The translations under genes were made by a program, and so were the position numbers. From Colwellia sp. (GTDB lineage Bacteria > Pseudomonadota > Gammaproteobacteria > Enterobacterales > Alteromonadaceae), in contig NZ_JABSPA010000002.1 of the NCBI RefSeq assembly GCF_013214175.1, positions 992,001 to 1,056,000 on the forward strand: 64,000 bases of DNA, in the 5' to 3' direction. The notes beneath the pieces were generated by a model. That model saw nothing but the letters and a program-made list of their open reading frames with translations. It searched no databases and was not told the DNA's origin. Positions 43,302 through 50,962 of this stretch are shown here, piece by piece. How positions within the stretch are numbered: position 1 is the stretch's first letter; every line of letters begins with the position of its first letter.

Positions 43302-44543
43302 CTACAGGCCTATCTGATGTGCACGGTTGGTGAAGAAAATACCACTCGGGCTTTTTGATTTCAGGGTTTTAAGCAAGGTTTGTGTTTGTGTGTCATAAAC
43401 ATGTACTTCGTTACTATCTCGCACAGATATCCATACATGTTCACCGCGTGGGGTAAATTCCATATGCAGTACTGCCGGACCAGGGGTTAGCGTGTTTACT
43501 AACTCAAAGGTTTCAGTGTTAAATATTTGAATAGTATTGTTATCTGGGTAAGCGAAGTTGACCCAGATTTGACGGTTATCAGGCTGTGCCATAACAAAGA
43601 TAGGTTGGCTGTGAGCAGGTATCTCAGCCACTTTTTGCCAAGTTTTAGTATTTACTACTAAGACTTTATGTTGACCCACGGCGGGCATAAAAGCGTAATC
43701 GCCAGCCATGGCCCAACCTTCTAAATGAGGCATTTTATAAACGGGTAGTTTCTGCTGGCCTTTACCATAATTAGGTAAAATACGTTTCACCCCTTTTTCA
43801 ATATGCCATAAATCGAGCAATGCCATGCCGTCTTCACCGAATAAGCCAGCGATATAAAAGCGGCCATCTGGGCTCATCAAAGCGTCGTATGGGAATAGAC
43901 CAATATCAGTAAACTTAGTTAGTTTCATTTCTTCGCCAGCTTCAAGACCAGAGAAATCGGCAATCCAAATTTCATGGCTATCAAATAAGCTAAAGACAAA
44001 TTTGTTATTGGGAGCGTCAACTAAGCCAACTACTTTAGATCGTACAGGGCTGCCGTCTTTATTTTTTGGCTTAGTGGTTAAAATTGAGCTGTCGATTGTG
44101 GCCACTAATTGGAGGGTTGTACTGTTAAAGACTTTAACGCCGCCAGGGGTATAATTTGATACCGCCACTAATTTACCGTCTTGGCTAATGGCGCCGCCAA
44201 TACTGTTGCCTGATTGAATAATTCGTTTGGCTATTTTGTCTTTAAGCATATCTATTTTTGTTAAGCCGCCGTCACGACCAAAAACATAGGCGTATCTTTG
44301 GTCACGTGAATAAACAATAGAAGCGTGGGATAAATCACCTAAACCATCTATCTCACTTAATACCGTTTTGCTGGTGTGATTCACTATTTGTACTTGCCCA
44401 GTAGCGCGTTCAATAATAACGCCCATATCCCCAGTAGCACGGAGCGGCGCCACAGTTACTTCATTAGCAGTGTTACTAACACAAGCGCCGAGTAAGCTGG
44501 TTAAAAGTGCCACACTGGCAAGTTGTTTAAATTTTATTTTCAT
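43302..44543 (-). CDS. nirF: NirF, periplasmic haem d1 synthesis lipoprotein
   Basis: A 413-residue lipoprotein. The signal ends in the lipobox SLLGAC, so it is probably acylated and membrane-held. The rest is a haem d1-type propeller with repeated VFGRDGGLTKIDML, AYVFG and FTPRGEHVWIS segments, but with no cytochrome c motif. NirF acts late in haem d1 synthesis in the periplasm and may hand over the precursor to NirN. I chose ATG 44543, which has AGGAAAG upstream and starts the signal peptide; a longer frame to 44609 crosses a REP-like element. Confidence 0.9.
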   Translation of the reverse strand: MKIKFKQLASVALLTSLLGACVSNTANEVTVAPLRATGDMGVIIERATGQVQIVNHTSKTVLSEIDGLGDLSHASIVYSRDQRYAYVFGRDGGLTKIDMLKDKIAKRIIQSGNSIGGAISQDGKLVAVSNYTPGGVKVFNSTTLQLVATIDSSILTTKPKNKDGSPVRSKVVGLVDAPNNKFVFSLFDSHEIWIADFSGLEAGEEMKLTKFTDIGLFPYDALMSPDGRFYIAGLFGEDGMALLDLWHIEKGVKRILPNYGKGQQKLPVYKMPHLEGWAMAGDYAFMPAVGQHKVLVVNTKTWQKVAEIPAHSQPIFVMAQPDNRQIWVNFAYPDNNTIQIFNTETFELVNTLTPGPAVLHMEFTPRGEHVWISVRDSNEVHVYDTQTQTLLKTLKSKSPSGIFFTNRAHQIGL

Positions 44544-44570
44544 CGACTTTCCTAAAATTTTATAAGAAAT

Positions 44571-44603
44571 ATGGATTCCCGATTTAGTGACTACGGGAAT
44601 GAC
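44571..44603. repeat. REP-like half-element between nirC and nirF
   Basis: ATGGATTCCCGATTTAGTGA ... CTACGGGAATGAC is a single hairpin half-unit of the family seen at 41519 and 61932. Confidence 0.7.
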
Positions 44604-44731
44604 GGTCACTTGTTGCTGTAGTTACTTTCTGTGCAATTCCTTCTGAGGAATGGCAGTCAGTCGTTATTTTTTGCTACGTGATTAACTATTATTATTTTTT
44701 ACTATTCGTTCTTAACTATTAGTTCTTAGGC

Positions 44732-45121
44732 TTAGGGTTTTACTATTTCCCCTGCTTTTAACTGTTGGGAAATCCACAGCGCCTCTTGCTCGGTTAATAA
44801 ACTCTGCCATGGCGGCATAGCTGTGCCAGTACGGCCATATAAAATTGAGTGTTGTAAAAATAGCACCGACTTTCCTGCAAGGTTTTCAGGTAATAATGCC
44901 GGGCCTAAACCACCTTTTAAGGTCATGCCATGACAAGAACCACAATCTTGCTTAACGATATGGGTGAGTTGATTTTTACGTGCTTGTGACAATTCTTTTT
45001 CGTTGGCGACAACGTTGGCTACTCCATTGACCGTCACTTCAGCTATAGCCGTAGCGAAATTAATAGTTAATAAATGAGCCGCTACAACCAAGCAGCTTAT
45101 GGTGATTTTTACGGAACTCAT
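44732..45121 (-). CDS. nirC: NirC, small periplasmic cytochrome c
   Basis: A 129-residue exported cytochrome with a signal peptide (about 1-28, AIA). One haem c site is CGSCH at residues 60-64, with a likely axial methionine in GTAMPPW. The segment GLGPALLPENLAGKS is nearly the same as in NirN. NirC carries electrons for nitrite reductase or for haem d1 maturation. It is first in the nirC-F-DL-G-H-J-E-N operon, behind an FNR-like box. AGAGAAATAC precedes ATG 45121. Confidence 0.87.
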   Translation of the reverse strand: MSSVKITISCLVVAAHLLTINFATAIAEVTVNGVANVVANEKELSQARKNQLTHIVKQDCGSCHGMTLKGGLGPALLPENLAGKSVLFLQHSILYGRTGTAMPPWQSLLTEQEALWISQQLKAGEIVKP

Positions 45122-45222
45122 TGTATTTCTCTGAGCTTTTTAAAGTTGGCTTAACCTTACAACGCTGAGGCAGATGTTTTTTTGTCAAAGATCATGCTTT
45201 GCCGAGGAAGTGACAAGGTTTT

Positions 45223-45236
45223 TTGATTTAAATCAT
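45223..45236 (-). promoter_or_regulatory. FNR/DNR-like box before nirC
   Basis: TTGATTTAAATCAT fits TTGAT-N4-ATCAA with one mismatch and lies about 102 bases before nirC. A possible -10 (CATGAT-like) lies about 31 bases further on the minus strand. FNR or DNR type regulators turn on nir genes without oxygen or with NO. Confidence 0.65.
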
Positions 45237-45279
45237 CGAATGGCAAGTTATAACAAGTGCCGCTGATTATTAATTTTTG

Positions 45280-45312
45280 AAACAAAAAAAAGAGCTTTAG
45301 GTAAGCTCTTTA
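45280..45312 (-). terminator. Terminator after the bacteriohemerythrin gene
   Basis: On the minus strand AAAGAGCTT and AAGCTCTTT form a 9-bp stem with a 5-base loop, followed by TTTTTTTTG. Confidence 0.88.
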
Positions 45313-45345
45313 GTTATTTTGTCAGCATTGAAGTGTAACTATTTA

Positions 45346-45912
45346 TTAATAAACACCCTTGTTATGCAAGTGCTCAGAATACTGTTTGTCGGTGCCATTA
45401 ATATGATTAATTAGCCAATCAGATAAGAAACTGGCTATTTCATCAAGGGCATCGTGGCCTTTTTCATTGTATAACTGTACAAAGTTCTCCACTTGTCCAA
45501 TCATCACTTCATGTTGCGCTTTATGGGCAGTTAAGTCTGGGTAGTCATGATCTGCCATCATTTTTTCTTCACGGTCAAAATGATACTTGGTATAGCTAAC
45601 TAATTCGTTCAACGCTTCTTTTTCAAAAGCCTCACTCATAGCGTAGTCATAGGCAATGGTGAAGTTGTTTAATAAGCTAATAAGCTTCTTATGATCATTA
45701 TCAATATGCTCTATGCCAACGCTGTATTCTTCGCGCCACTGTACTTGCTGCGGGTTTGCCTTACGCTTATACAATATTGGAATAAGTAGCAATACTGCAA
45801 TTAAGATCCAAGAGATGGGGTTGGCCATACTCGATAGAAAACCTAAAAATATAGCAACAATAATTAGACCTATGATAGCCGCATAAATAAACGACTTAGT
45901 GCGATTCTCCAT
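45346..45912 (-). CDS. Membrane-anchored bacteriohemerythrin
   Basis: A 188-residue protein. Two hydrophobic segments (about 8-28 and 31-48) anchor it, followed by a hemerythrin domain (about 60-188). The diiron ligands are visible: VGIEHIDNDHKKL, YHFDREEKMM, HKAQHEVM and LINHINGTDKQY, as in bacteriohemerythrins with H-x4-D-style ends. It can bind O2 or NO, so it may sense, store or scavenge one of them beside the nir genes. ATG 45912 is chosen because AGGGG lies upstream. It diverges from nirS, with FNR-like boxes between, so shared control is plausible. Confidence 0.85.
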   Translation of the reverse strand: MENRTKSFIYAAIIGLIIVAIFLGFLSSMANPISWILIAVLLLIPILYKRKANPQQVQWREEYSVGIEHIDNDHKKLISLLNNFTIAYDYAMSEAFEKEALNELVSYTKYHFDREEKMMADHDYPDLTAHKAQHEVMIGQVENFVQLYNEKGHDALDEIASFLSDWLINHINGTDKQYSEHLHNKGVY

Positions 45913-46021
45913 AAACAATACCCCTAAAATAAATATGGTTAAGTGATTGGTAACTTGAAGCGAATACTAGCGCTTAACACTATTGAACACGTAGTGCTTT
46001 TGCCAGAGAAAAGACCATTTA

Positions 46022-46035
46022 TTGACCTTGATCAA
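46022..46035. promoter_or_regulatory. FNR/DNR-like box 1 between hemerythrin and nirS genes
   Basis: TTGACCTTGATCAA fits TTGAT-N4-ATCAA with one mismatch, 110 bases before the hemerythrin start. It may control the hemerythrin gene; no good -10 was seen at the expected distance. Confidence 0.55.
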
Positions 46036-46070
46036 CTTGTCTATTCATTAACATTTATTTTTTTTTAAAC

Positions 46071-46084
46071 TTGATCTGTATCAC
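46071..46084 (+). promoter_or_regulatory. FNR/DNR-like box 2 of the nirS promoter
   Basis: TTGATCTGTATCAC fits TTGAT-N4-ATCAA with one mismatch. A -10-like GATAGT is at 46107-46112, the spacing of a class II FNR promoter (box at about -41.5). That gives a leader of about 220 bases before nirS. An unrelated palindrome ACACTGTAAAGTGT is at 46157-46170 inside this leader. Confidence 0.65.
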
Positions 46085-46343
46085 ATTCCCAAAAGCCAAT
46101 TTAGCCGATAGTGCGGATAGTAATATTTCGTTACATAAATTAGGTATCAATTTTTGACACTGTAAAGTGTAAAGAAAACTTCCTGAAGGTGCCTGATAAC
46201 GCTCAATTTAAGTAGATTAGATCTCAATAACGCTAATCGACTAAATGAACATAATGAACAAGTTAATAAAGGTTAGGCGGCATTATTTAAGGTGCCTACC
46301 GCATTTAACAACAAAGAATTTATTAAAATCTGGAGAGTACCCA

Positions 46344-47972
46344 ATGAAAAAAGTGAAATATGGTCTTTCAGCACTTGGACTTGCAATAGGAATGGCAGCT
46401 ACTGGTATGAGCATGACAGCATCTGCGGCAGTACCAACTTTGGCTGAAGCTGATTATGAAAAAGCAAAATTACAATACTTCCAACGTTGTGCTGGTTGTC
46501 ATGGTACTTTGCGTAAAGGCGCTACCGGTAAAAACTTAGAACCTAAAAGCACAATGAAAAAAGGTCAGAAGCGTTTAGAGAAAATTATTGCGTTAGGTAC
46601 TGAAGGCGGCATGAACAACTTTGATGACTTGTTCACTAAGAAAGAAATTGCCAACATGGCAACTTTCATTCAAATGGAACCACCTGTTCCACCGGAAATG
46701 TCTTTAGAACAAATGCGTTCACATACTAAAGAATATGTTGCTCCAAAAGATTACCCAACTAAGCCGATGCATGGTTTAAACTGGAAAAACTTCTTCGTCG
46801 TTATCGAACGTGATGCCGGTACCGCAGCTATCATCGATGGTGATACTAAAAAAATCATCACTCATATCGATACGGGTTACGCAGTACACGTAATTAAAGG
46901 TACAGAGCATCACAAAGTAGATCACGCAAAAGATGTTGGTCGTTTCTGGTACACCATTGGTCGTGACGGTAAAGTTAACAAAATCGATTTATGGCAAACA
47001 CCTGATAAAATGTTAGTTGCTGAAACTAAAATGGCTTATGACGCTCGTGATATCGCTGTTTCTGGTGACGGAAAATACGTAATCGCTGGTGGTTACTGGC
47101 CTGCGCATTTTGTAATTATGGATGCAGTAACACTGAATCCACTTAAAGTTGTCTCTACTCGTGGTTACAATACTAAAGGTGAATTCATCAATGAAGCACG
47201 TGTAGCGGCTATTTACACTTCACCGCTAACATCTTCATTTATCGTTGCGGTTAAAGAAACAGGTCAAATGTTGCAAGTTGATTATACCGATATAGATAAC
47301 TTAACTATTACGGCTATTGCCTCTTCAGAATTCTTACATGATGGTTTCTTCGACCCTACAGGTCGTTACTTCCAAATTGCAGCTAATGCTTCAAACCAAA
47401 TGGTCGTTGTTGATACGATCGAACGTAAGTTAGAAGCAATTATTGAGGTTGAAAGCTTACCGCATCCTGGTCCAGGCGCTAACTGGATTGATAAAAAATG
47501 TGGTCCTGTTGGCGGCACAACTCACTTAGGTATGGGACTTGTTTCTGTATGGGGTAACGATCCAGTTGGTCATCCAGATCAAGCGTGGAAACTTTGTTAC
47601 GAAGTTGAAACCGATGGTGCTGGAGCCTTTATCCGTACTCACGAAACTTCACAATACGTTTGGGCTGATCAACTTAAACACCCTGAGCCTGAAATTCAAC
47701 AGTCAGTGCAAGTATTTGATAAAGATACGCACGAAATCGTTAAAACTATCCGTGTAACTACTGAGCCTGGTAAAGCAGCTCTACACATGGAATTCAACGC
47801 TGATGGAACTGAAGTTTGGGTTTCTGTTTGGAACCGTAAAGATGCGAAAAATCCAACGGGTGAAATCGTAGTATACGATGCTAAAACACTTAAAGAGCTA
47901 CACCGCATTAAAGGTTTAACAACCCCAACCGGCAAGTTCAACGTATATAACCGTATGAACCACAAAACATAA
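46344..47972 (+). CDS. nirS: Cytochrome cd1 nitrite reductase (NO-forming)
   Basis: A 542-residue periplasmic enzyme that reduces nitrite to NO. Signal peptide residues 1-28 (TASA). The cytochrome c domain has haem site CAGCH at residues 49-53; the rest is the haem d1 propeller with characteristic VVIERDAGTAAIIDGD, VHVIKGTEHHKV, GRDGKVNKIDLW, GGYWPAHFVIMD and GTTHLGMGL. ATG 46344 has GGAG at spacing 9-10 and opens a normal signal peptide; a frame from 46245 does not. It has its own promoter with an FNR-like box and stands opposite to the haem d1 genes. It would need NirC or another cytochrome as electron donor; no nirM is in this window. Confidence 0.96.
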   Translation: MKKVKYGLSALGLAIGMAATGMSMTASAAVPTLAEADYEKAKLQYFQRCAGCHGTLRKGATGKNLEPKSTMKKGQKRLEKIIALGTEGGMNNFDDLFTKKEIANMATFIQMEPPVPPEMSLEQMRSHTKEYVAPKDYPTKPMHGLNWKNFFVVIERDAGTAAIIDGDTKKIITHIDTGYAVHVIKGTEHHKVDHAKDVGRFWYTIGRDGKVNKIDLWQTPDKMLVAETKMAYDARDIAVSGDGKYVIAGGYWPAHFVIMDAVTLNPLKVVSTRGYNTKGEFINEARVAAIYTSPLTSSFIVAVKETGQMLQVDYTDIDNLTITAIASSEFLHDGFFDPTGRYFQIAANASNQMVVVDTIERKLEAIIEVESLPHPGPGANWIDKKCGPVGGTTHLGMGLVSVWGNDPVGHPDQAWKLCYEVETDGAGAFIRTHETSQYVWADQLKHPEPEIQQSVQVFDKDTHEIVKTIRVTTEPGKAALHMEFNADGTEVWVSVWNRKDAKNPTGEIVVYDAKTLKELHRIKGLTTPTGKFNVYNRMNHKT

Positions 47973-48010
47973 ATAACTTTATTCATCTTGTTGCTGTATC
48001 GCCCGATTTA

Positions 48011-48053
48011 GGCGTCAAGAGTACTCATTGACATGCGTCAACTCCGTGCTCTT
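48011..48053. repeat. Structured repeat, copy A2 (hairpin with variable inner stem)
   Basis: After nirS: flanks GTACTCA (48021-48027) and CTCCGTGCT (48042-48050) enclose TTGAC/GTCAA with loop ATGC. AGTAC (48020-48024) pairs with GTGCT (48046-48050), extended by AAG/CTT. It matches copy A1 after guaA with the inner stem changed but paired. Confidence 0.6.
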
Positions 48054-48116
48054 TCCTTTAAATAGAACGATACAGCTTAAAGCTGAATAGTTATTAAGTT
48101 GGATACAAGAACAAAT

Positions 48117-48145
48117 AGGGCATGGCAGGTGTCATGCCCTTTTTA
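48117..48145 (+). terminator. Terminator after nirS
   Basis: AGGGCATG and CATGCCCT form an 8-bp stem followed by TTTT. It lies 145 bases after the nirS stop, beyond repeat A2. Confidence 0.8.
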
Positions 48146-48149
48146 TGTA

Positions 48150-48194
48150 CAGGATGGACTGTATGTCGCGGTGCTATGGATGGCAAAGAGCGTG
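48150..48194. repeat. Dispersed repeat, copy B2
   Basis: CAGGATGGACTGTATGTCGC then TGCTATGGATGGCA, matching copy B1 at 412-455. The inner palindrome differs at two pairs and still pairs. The other part of the 47973-48413 gap holds a terminator and no gene. Confidence 0.55.
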
Positions 48195-48413
48195 TATTTT
48201 CATTTAATAAAACGCAATAGCGAAAATAGAAAGGGTTGTAGCGAGTTTTCTACACCTTAAATCGCTGTGAATTTTTATCATAAATGAAAGTTATAGTGAG
48301 AAAACCTCCGCAATATTTATGTTAATGCGGGGAAGAGAGCTGAATTTTTAGTTAAGTTTTCGGATGTAAGCTAATGATTTTTATTAAGAGTCGTCTGTTA
48401 CCTAGAGGTAAGT

Positions 48414-50234
48414 ATGGCAAATAACATTTTTTTAAAACCTAGTTTTTGGTCTCGCAGACTAATTTGGGGCACTACTGTTTCCGGTGCCGTAATATTTTTT
48501 GTTATCGGTATTATTTTTTGGGGTGGTTTCAATACTGCCATGGAAGCAACTAATACCACGGAATTTTGTATTGGTTGTCATGAAATGGAAGCCAACGTTT
48601 ACCAAGAATACAAACCATCAATACATTTTTCTAATCGTACCGGAGTAAGAGCGGGTTGTCCTGACTGTCATGTTCCTAAGCCTTGGATACATAAAGTTGT
48701 TCGTAAAATTCAAGCGTCAAAAGAAGTTTTCTCTTGGTTAACAGGCAAACTTGATACTAAAGAAAAATTTAATGAACATCGATTTGAATTGGCGCAAAGT
48801 GTTTGGCATGCAATGAAATCAACCGACTCAAGAGAGTGTCGTAATTGTCACAACTTTGAATCAATGAACCCTGAGTTCCAAAAACCACGTGCACGCAAAC
48901 AACATTTAAATGCTTTTGAGACGGGGCAAACCTGTATTGATTGTCATAAAGGTATCGCTCACCATGATGTGCGTAATATGCTTTCTGACGAAGAGTTAGA
49001 GATACTTGAAGCGCCAAACCCAGACTATATTCGTGTGGTGCCACAAGCTTATCGCGATGGTTTAGCGCGTGTTGAAGCAAAAGAAGCGGCTGAAAAAGCT
49101 AAGCTTAAAGCTGAAAAAATAGCAGAGAAAGCAAAAACTGAGTTAAGAATTGCTGCTGCCGTTGAAGAAGCCTTAGCGAGTGCTGGTTCTAGTCAAGCTG
49201 CAATAAAAAGGGAGAAAGCTAGTGTAAGTACAGCGTCTGCAACAAGTAATATTAACGTTGATTGGAGTAAAGCTAACTCAACAGATATCGGTGTTTTCTA
49301 CCCTGGTACTGCTTCTATTGAGTGGATATTAGGACGTAAACATGGTGGTAAACGTGCTTTTAGTAAAGGTGATCGTTGTACAGAGTGTCATGGTGAGGAA
49401 ATTGCTGATATTGGTAATAATATTGTTAGTGGGGCAAGTGAAAAAGACTTAGAGCCTAATGTTATTCCAGGTAAGCGTGGTTTTATCGATGTAACTATTG
49501 ATGCGACTCATGATACAGAGCACTTATACCTACGCTTTAGTTGGGCTGAAGGTGATCATGCAGCGGTACCTTTTGTTGAGGGTGGTAAGATGGACCCTGA
49601 AAACCCAATGAAACTAGCTTTCATGCTAGCAACAGATGACGTTGAATATGCTGATAGAGCTGGTTGTTGGGGCACTTGTCATGCCGATGCTAACACTATG
49701 CCGTTTGCTCCAGAAGCTGATACCTTAAAAGGTAGTGATCTTGCTAAGCGTCTAGCGTTTAATACTGGCGCAAGTAAAGGCTCAAGTACTGGCGTAACTA
49801 AGTACTTAAAAGAATCTCGTACTAAGTTAGAGTTCAAAGGCCGTCGTGGTAAAGCACTAGGTGGCTGGGATAAACTGAAAGATCAAAGCGAGATTGATGC
49901 GGCACAAACTTCCAACCAATACATGGATATTATCCGCTATAAATCTGGTACTAAAGAAGTGGAAGATGGCCAAATTTTAGCTGAGCGTAATATGCATGGT
50001 GGTCAAGGTGCAGAAGTTGAAGCGTCACTGAAAAATGGTACTTGGTCGGTAGTGGTTAAGCGTAAACTTATATCGGATAAAGCCGGAGATGTCAGTATTG
50101 AAGCTGGTAAAGTATATAACTTTGGCTTTGCCATTCATGACGATTACTCAAGTGCGCGTTATCACCATGTTTCATTCGGTTATAAGTTAGCCCTTGATAA
50201 CCCTGAAGCTGAAGTGAACGTCACTAAGCAATAG
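48414..50234 (+). CDS. NapC/NirT-type tetrahaem cytochrome fused to an ethylbenzene-dehydrogenase-type haem domain
   Basis: A 606-residue cytochrome. An N-terminal membrane helix (about 16-38) leads to a NapC/NirT domain with four haem c sites: CIGCH (52), CPDCH (82), CRNCH (142) and CIDCH (174). A charged, alanine-rich, probably coiled-coil linker (about 215-260) joins it to a C-terminal part (about 285-606) that resembles the EB_dh haem-binding domain. This part has a fifth site CTECH (322) and an unusual CWGTCH (418), a CxxxCH spacing. It probably passes quinol electrons to periplasmic nitrite reductase NirS. AGAGGTAAG precedes ATG 48414. The fusion and the electron path are inferred. Confidence 0.85.
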   Translation: MANNIFLKPSFWSRRLIWGTTVSGAVIFFVIGIIFWGGFNTAMEATNTTEFCIGCHEMEANVYQEYKPSIHFSNRTGVRAGCPDCHVPKPWIHKVVRKIQASKEVFSWLTGKLDTKEKFNEHRFELAQSVWHAMKSTDSRECRNCHNFESMNPEFQKPRARKQHLNAFETGQTCIDCHKGIAHHDVRNMLSDEELEILEAPNPDYIRVVPQAYRDGLARVEAKEAAEKAKLKAEKIAEKAKTELRIAAAVEEALASAGSSQAAIKREKASVSTASATSNINVDWSKANSTDIGVFYPGTASIEWILGRKHGGKRAFSKGDRCTECHGEEIADIGNNIVSGASEKDLEPNVIPGKRGFIDVTIDATHDTEHLYLRFSWAEGDHAAVPFVEGGKMDPENPMKLAFMLATDDVEYADRAGCWGTCHADANTMPFAPEADTLKGSDLAKRLAFNTGASKGSSTGVTKYLKESRTKLEFKGRRGKALGGWDKLKDQSEIDAAQTSNQYMDIIRYKSGTKEVEDGQILAERNMHGGQGAEVEASLKNGTWSVVVKRKLISDKAGDVSIEAGKVYNFGFAIHDDYSSARYHHVSFGYKLALDNPEAEVNVTKQ

Positions 50235-50315
50235 AGGAAGCAGTAAAGTAAGCAGTAAAATAGGTAGTAAGAGCTGAAATAGAAATAGCGGCTACTTAGT
50301 TACTAAAAATCAAAG

Positions 50316-50355
50316 CCCCCTGTCTTGCTTGAGAAAGTAAGCAAGGGGATTTTTT
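50316..50355 (+). terminator. Terminator after the NapC-type cytochrome gene
   Basis: CTTGCTT and AAGCAAG form a 7-bp stem, extended by CCCC/GGGG with a small bulge, followed by ATTTTTT. Confidence 0.85.
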
Positions 50356-50467
50356 ATTTGTAGCAATGGGGATTAGTCATGACATCATTGTTGCAAGTGG
50401 TATAATTAGCTTATTCAAACCAGTTAAGTTAAACATAGTTGCCACCTTTGGCTGCTTAGGAAAAAAA

Positions 50468-50878
50468 ATGACTAATAAAGATATTTATAAAAACAACCCG
50501 TTACATGGCACTAGCCTTGAAACCGTATTAACTGAACTAGTTAATCAATATGGCTTTGAAATTTTAGCCGCTTATATGAACCTAAATTGCTTTAAACAAA
50601 ACCCGAGTATTGAGTCGAGCATCAAGTTTTTAAAGAAAACCTCATGGGCACAAGAAAAAGTTGAAGCCTTTTATATGTATCAATATAACAGTTTGCCAAA
50701 AGCTGATGATGCTAACTTTGAATTACCGCCACGTGATCGCATTGTGCCATGTGGACTTGAGCAAAGACCACCGAAAGAATTGAGTTTAGAAGATGCTGAA
50801 GAGCTGCGTATTAAGCAGGCTAAGAAAACCCGTGAACGCGCAGCCGCATCAAGACCTGCTAACCCATGGGGTAATTAG
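50468..50878 (+). CDS. VF530 family (DUF2132) protein
   Basis: A 136-residue protein. The segment NPLHGTSLETVLTELVNQYG, EILAAYMNLNCF and IKFLKKTSWAQEKVEAFYMY is the VF530/DUF2132 domain, a small four-helix fold thought to bind DNA. A polar, basic tail ends in ASRPANPWGN. I chose ATG 50468, which has AGGA upstream; a frame from 50366 would add a non-matching N-terminus. Function unknown. Confidence 0.82.
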   Translation: MTNKDIYKNNPLHGTSLETVLTELVNQYGFEILAAYMNLNCFKQNPSIESSIKFLKKTSWAQEKVEAFYMYQYNSLPKADDANFELPPRDRIVPCGLEQRPPKELSLEDAEELRIKQAKKTRERAAASRPANPWGN

Positions 50879-50883
50879 TTGCT

Positions 50884-50955
50884 TTGTAGGAGAGAATTTA
50901 TTCTCGAATTTTTGAGTTGTCAGTCAGTTTTTCGCGGTTAAAACCGCTCCTACAA
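50884..50955. repeat. Inverted repeat between the VF530 and AlkB-like genes
   Basis: TTGTAGGAG (50884-50892) and CTCCTACAA (50947-50955) are exact inverted copies 54 bases apart, and inside is a further pairing GCGGTT/AACCGC (CGCGGTTAAAACCGC). The right arm ends in AAGG, the likely ribosome site of the next gene. Confidence 0.6.
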
Positions 50956-50962
50956 GGATCTT

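Noticed and set aside
46157..46170. Palindrome ACACTGTAAAGTGT in the nirS leader as an FNR box
   Set aside because: It does not fit TTGAT-N4-ATCAA; it may be another operator but cannot be assigned.
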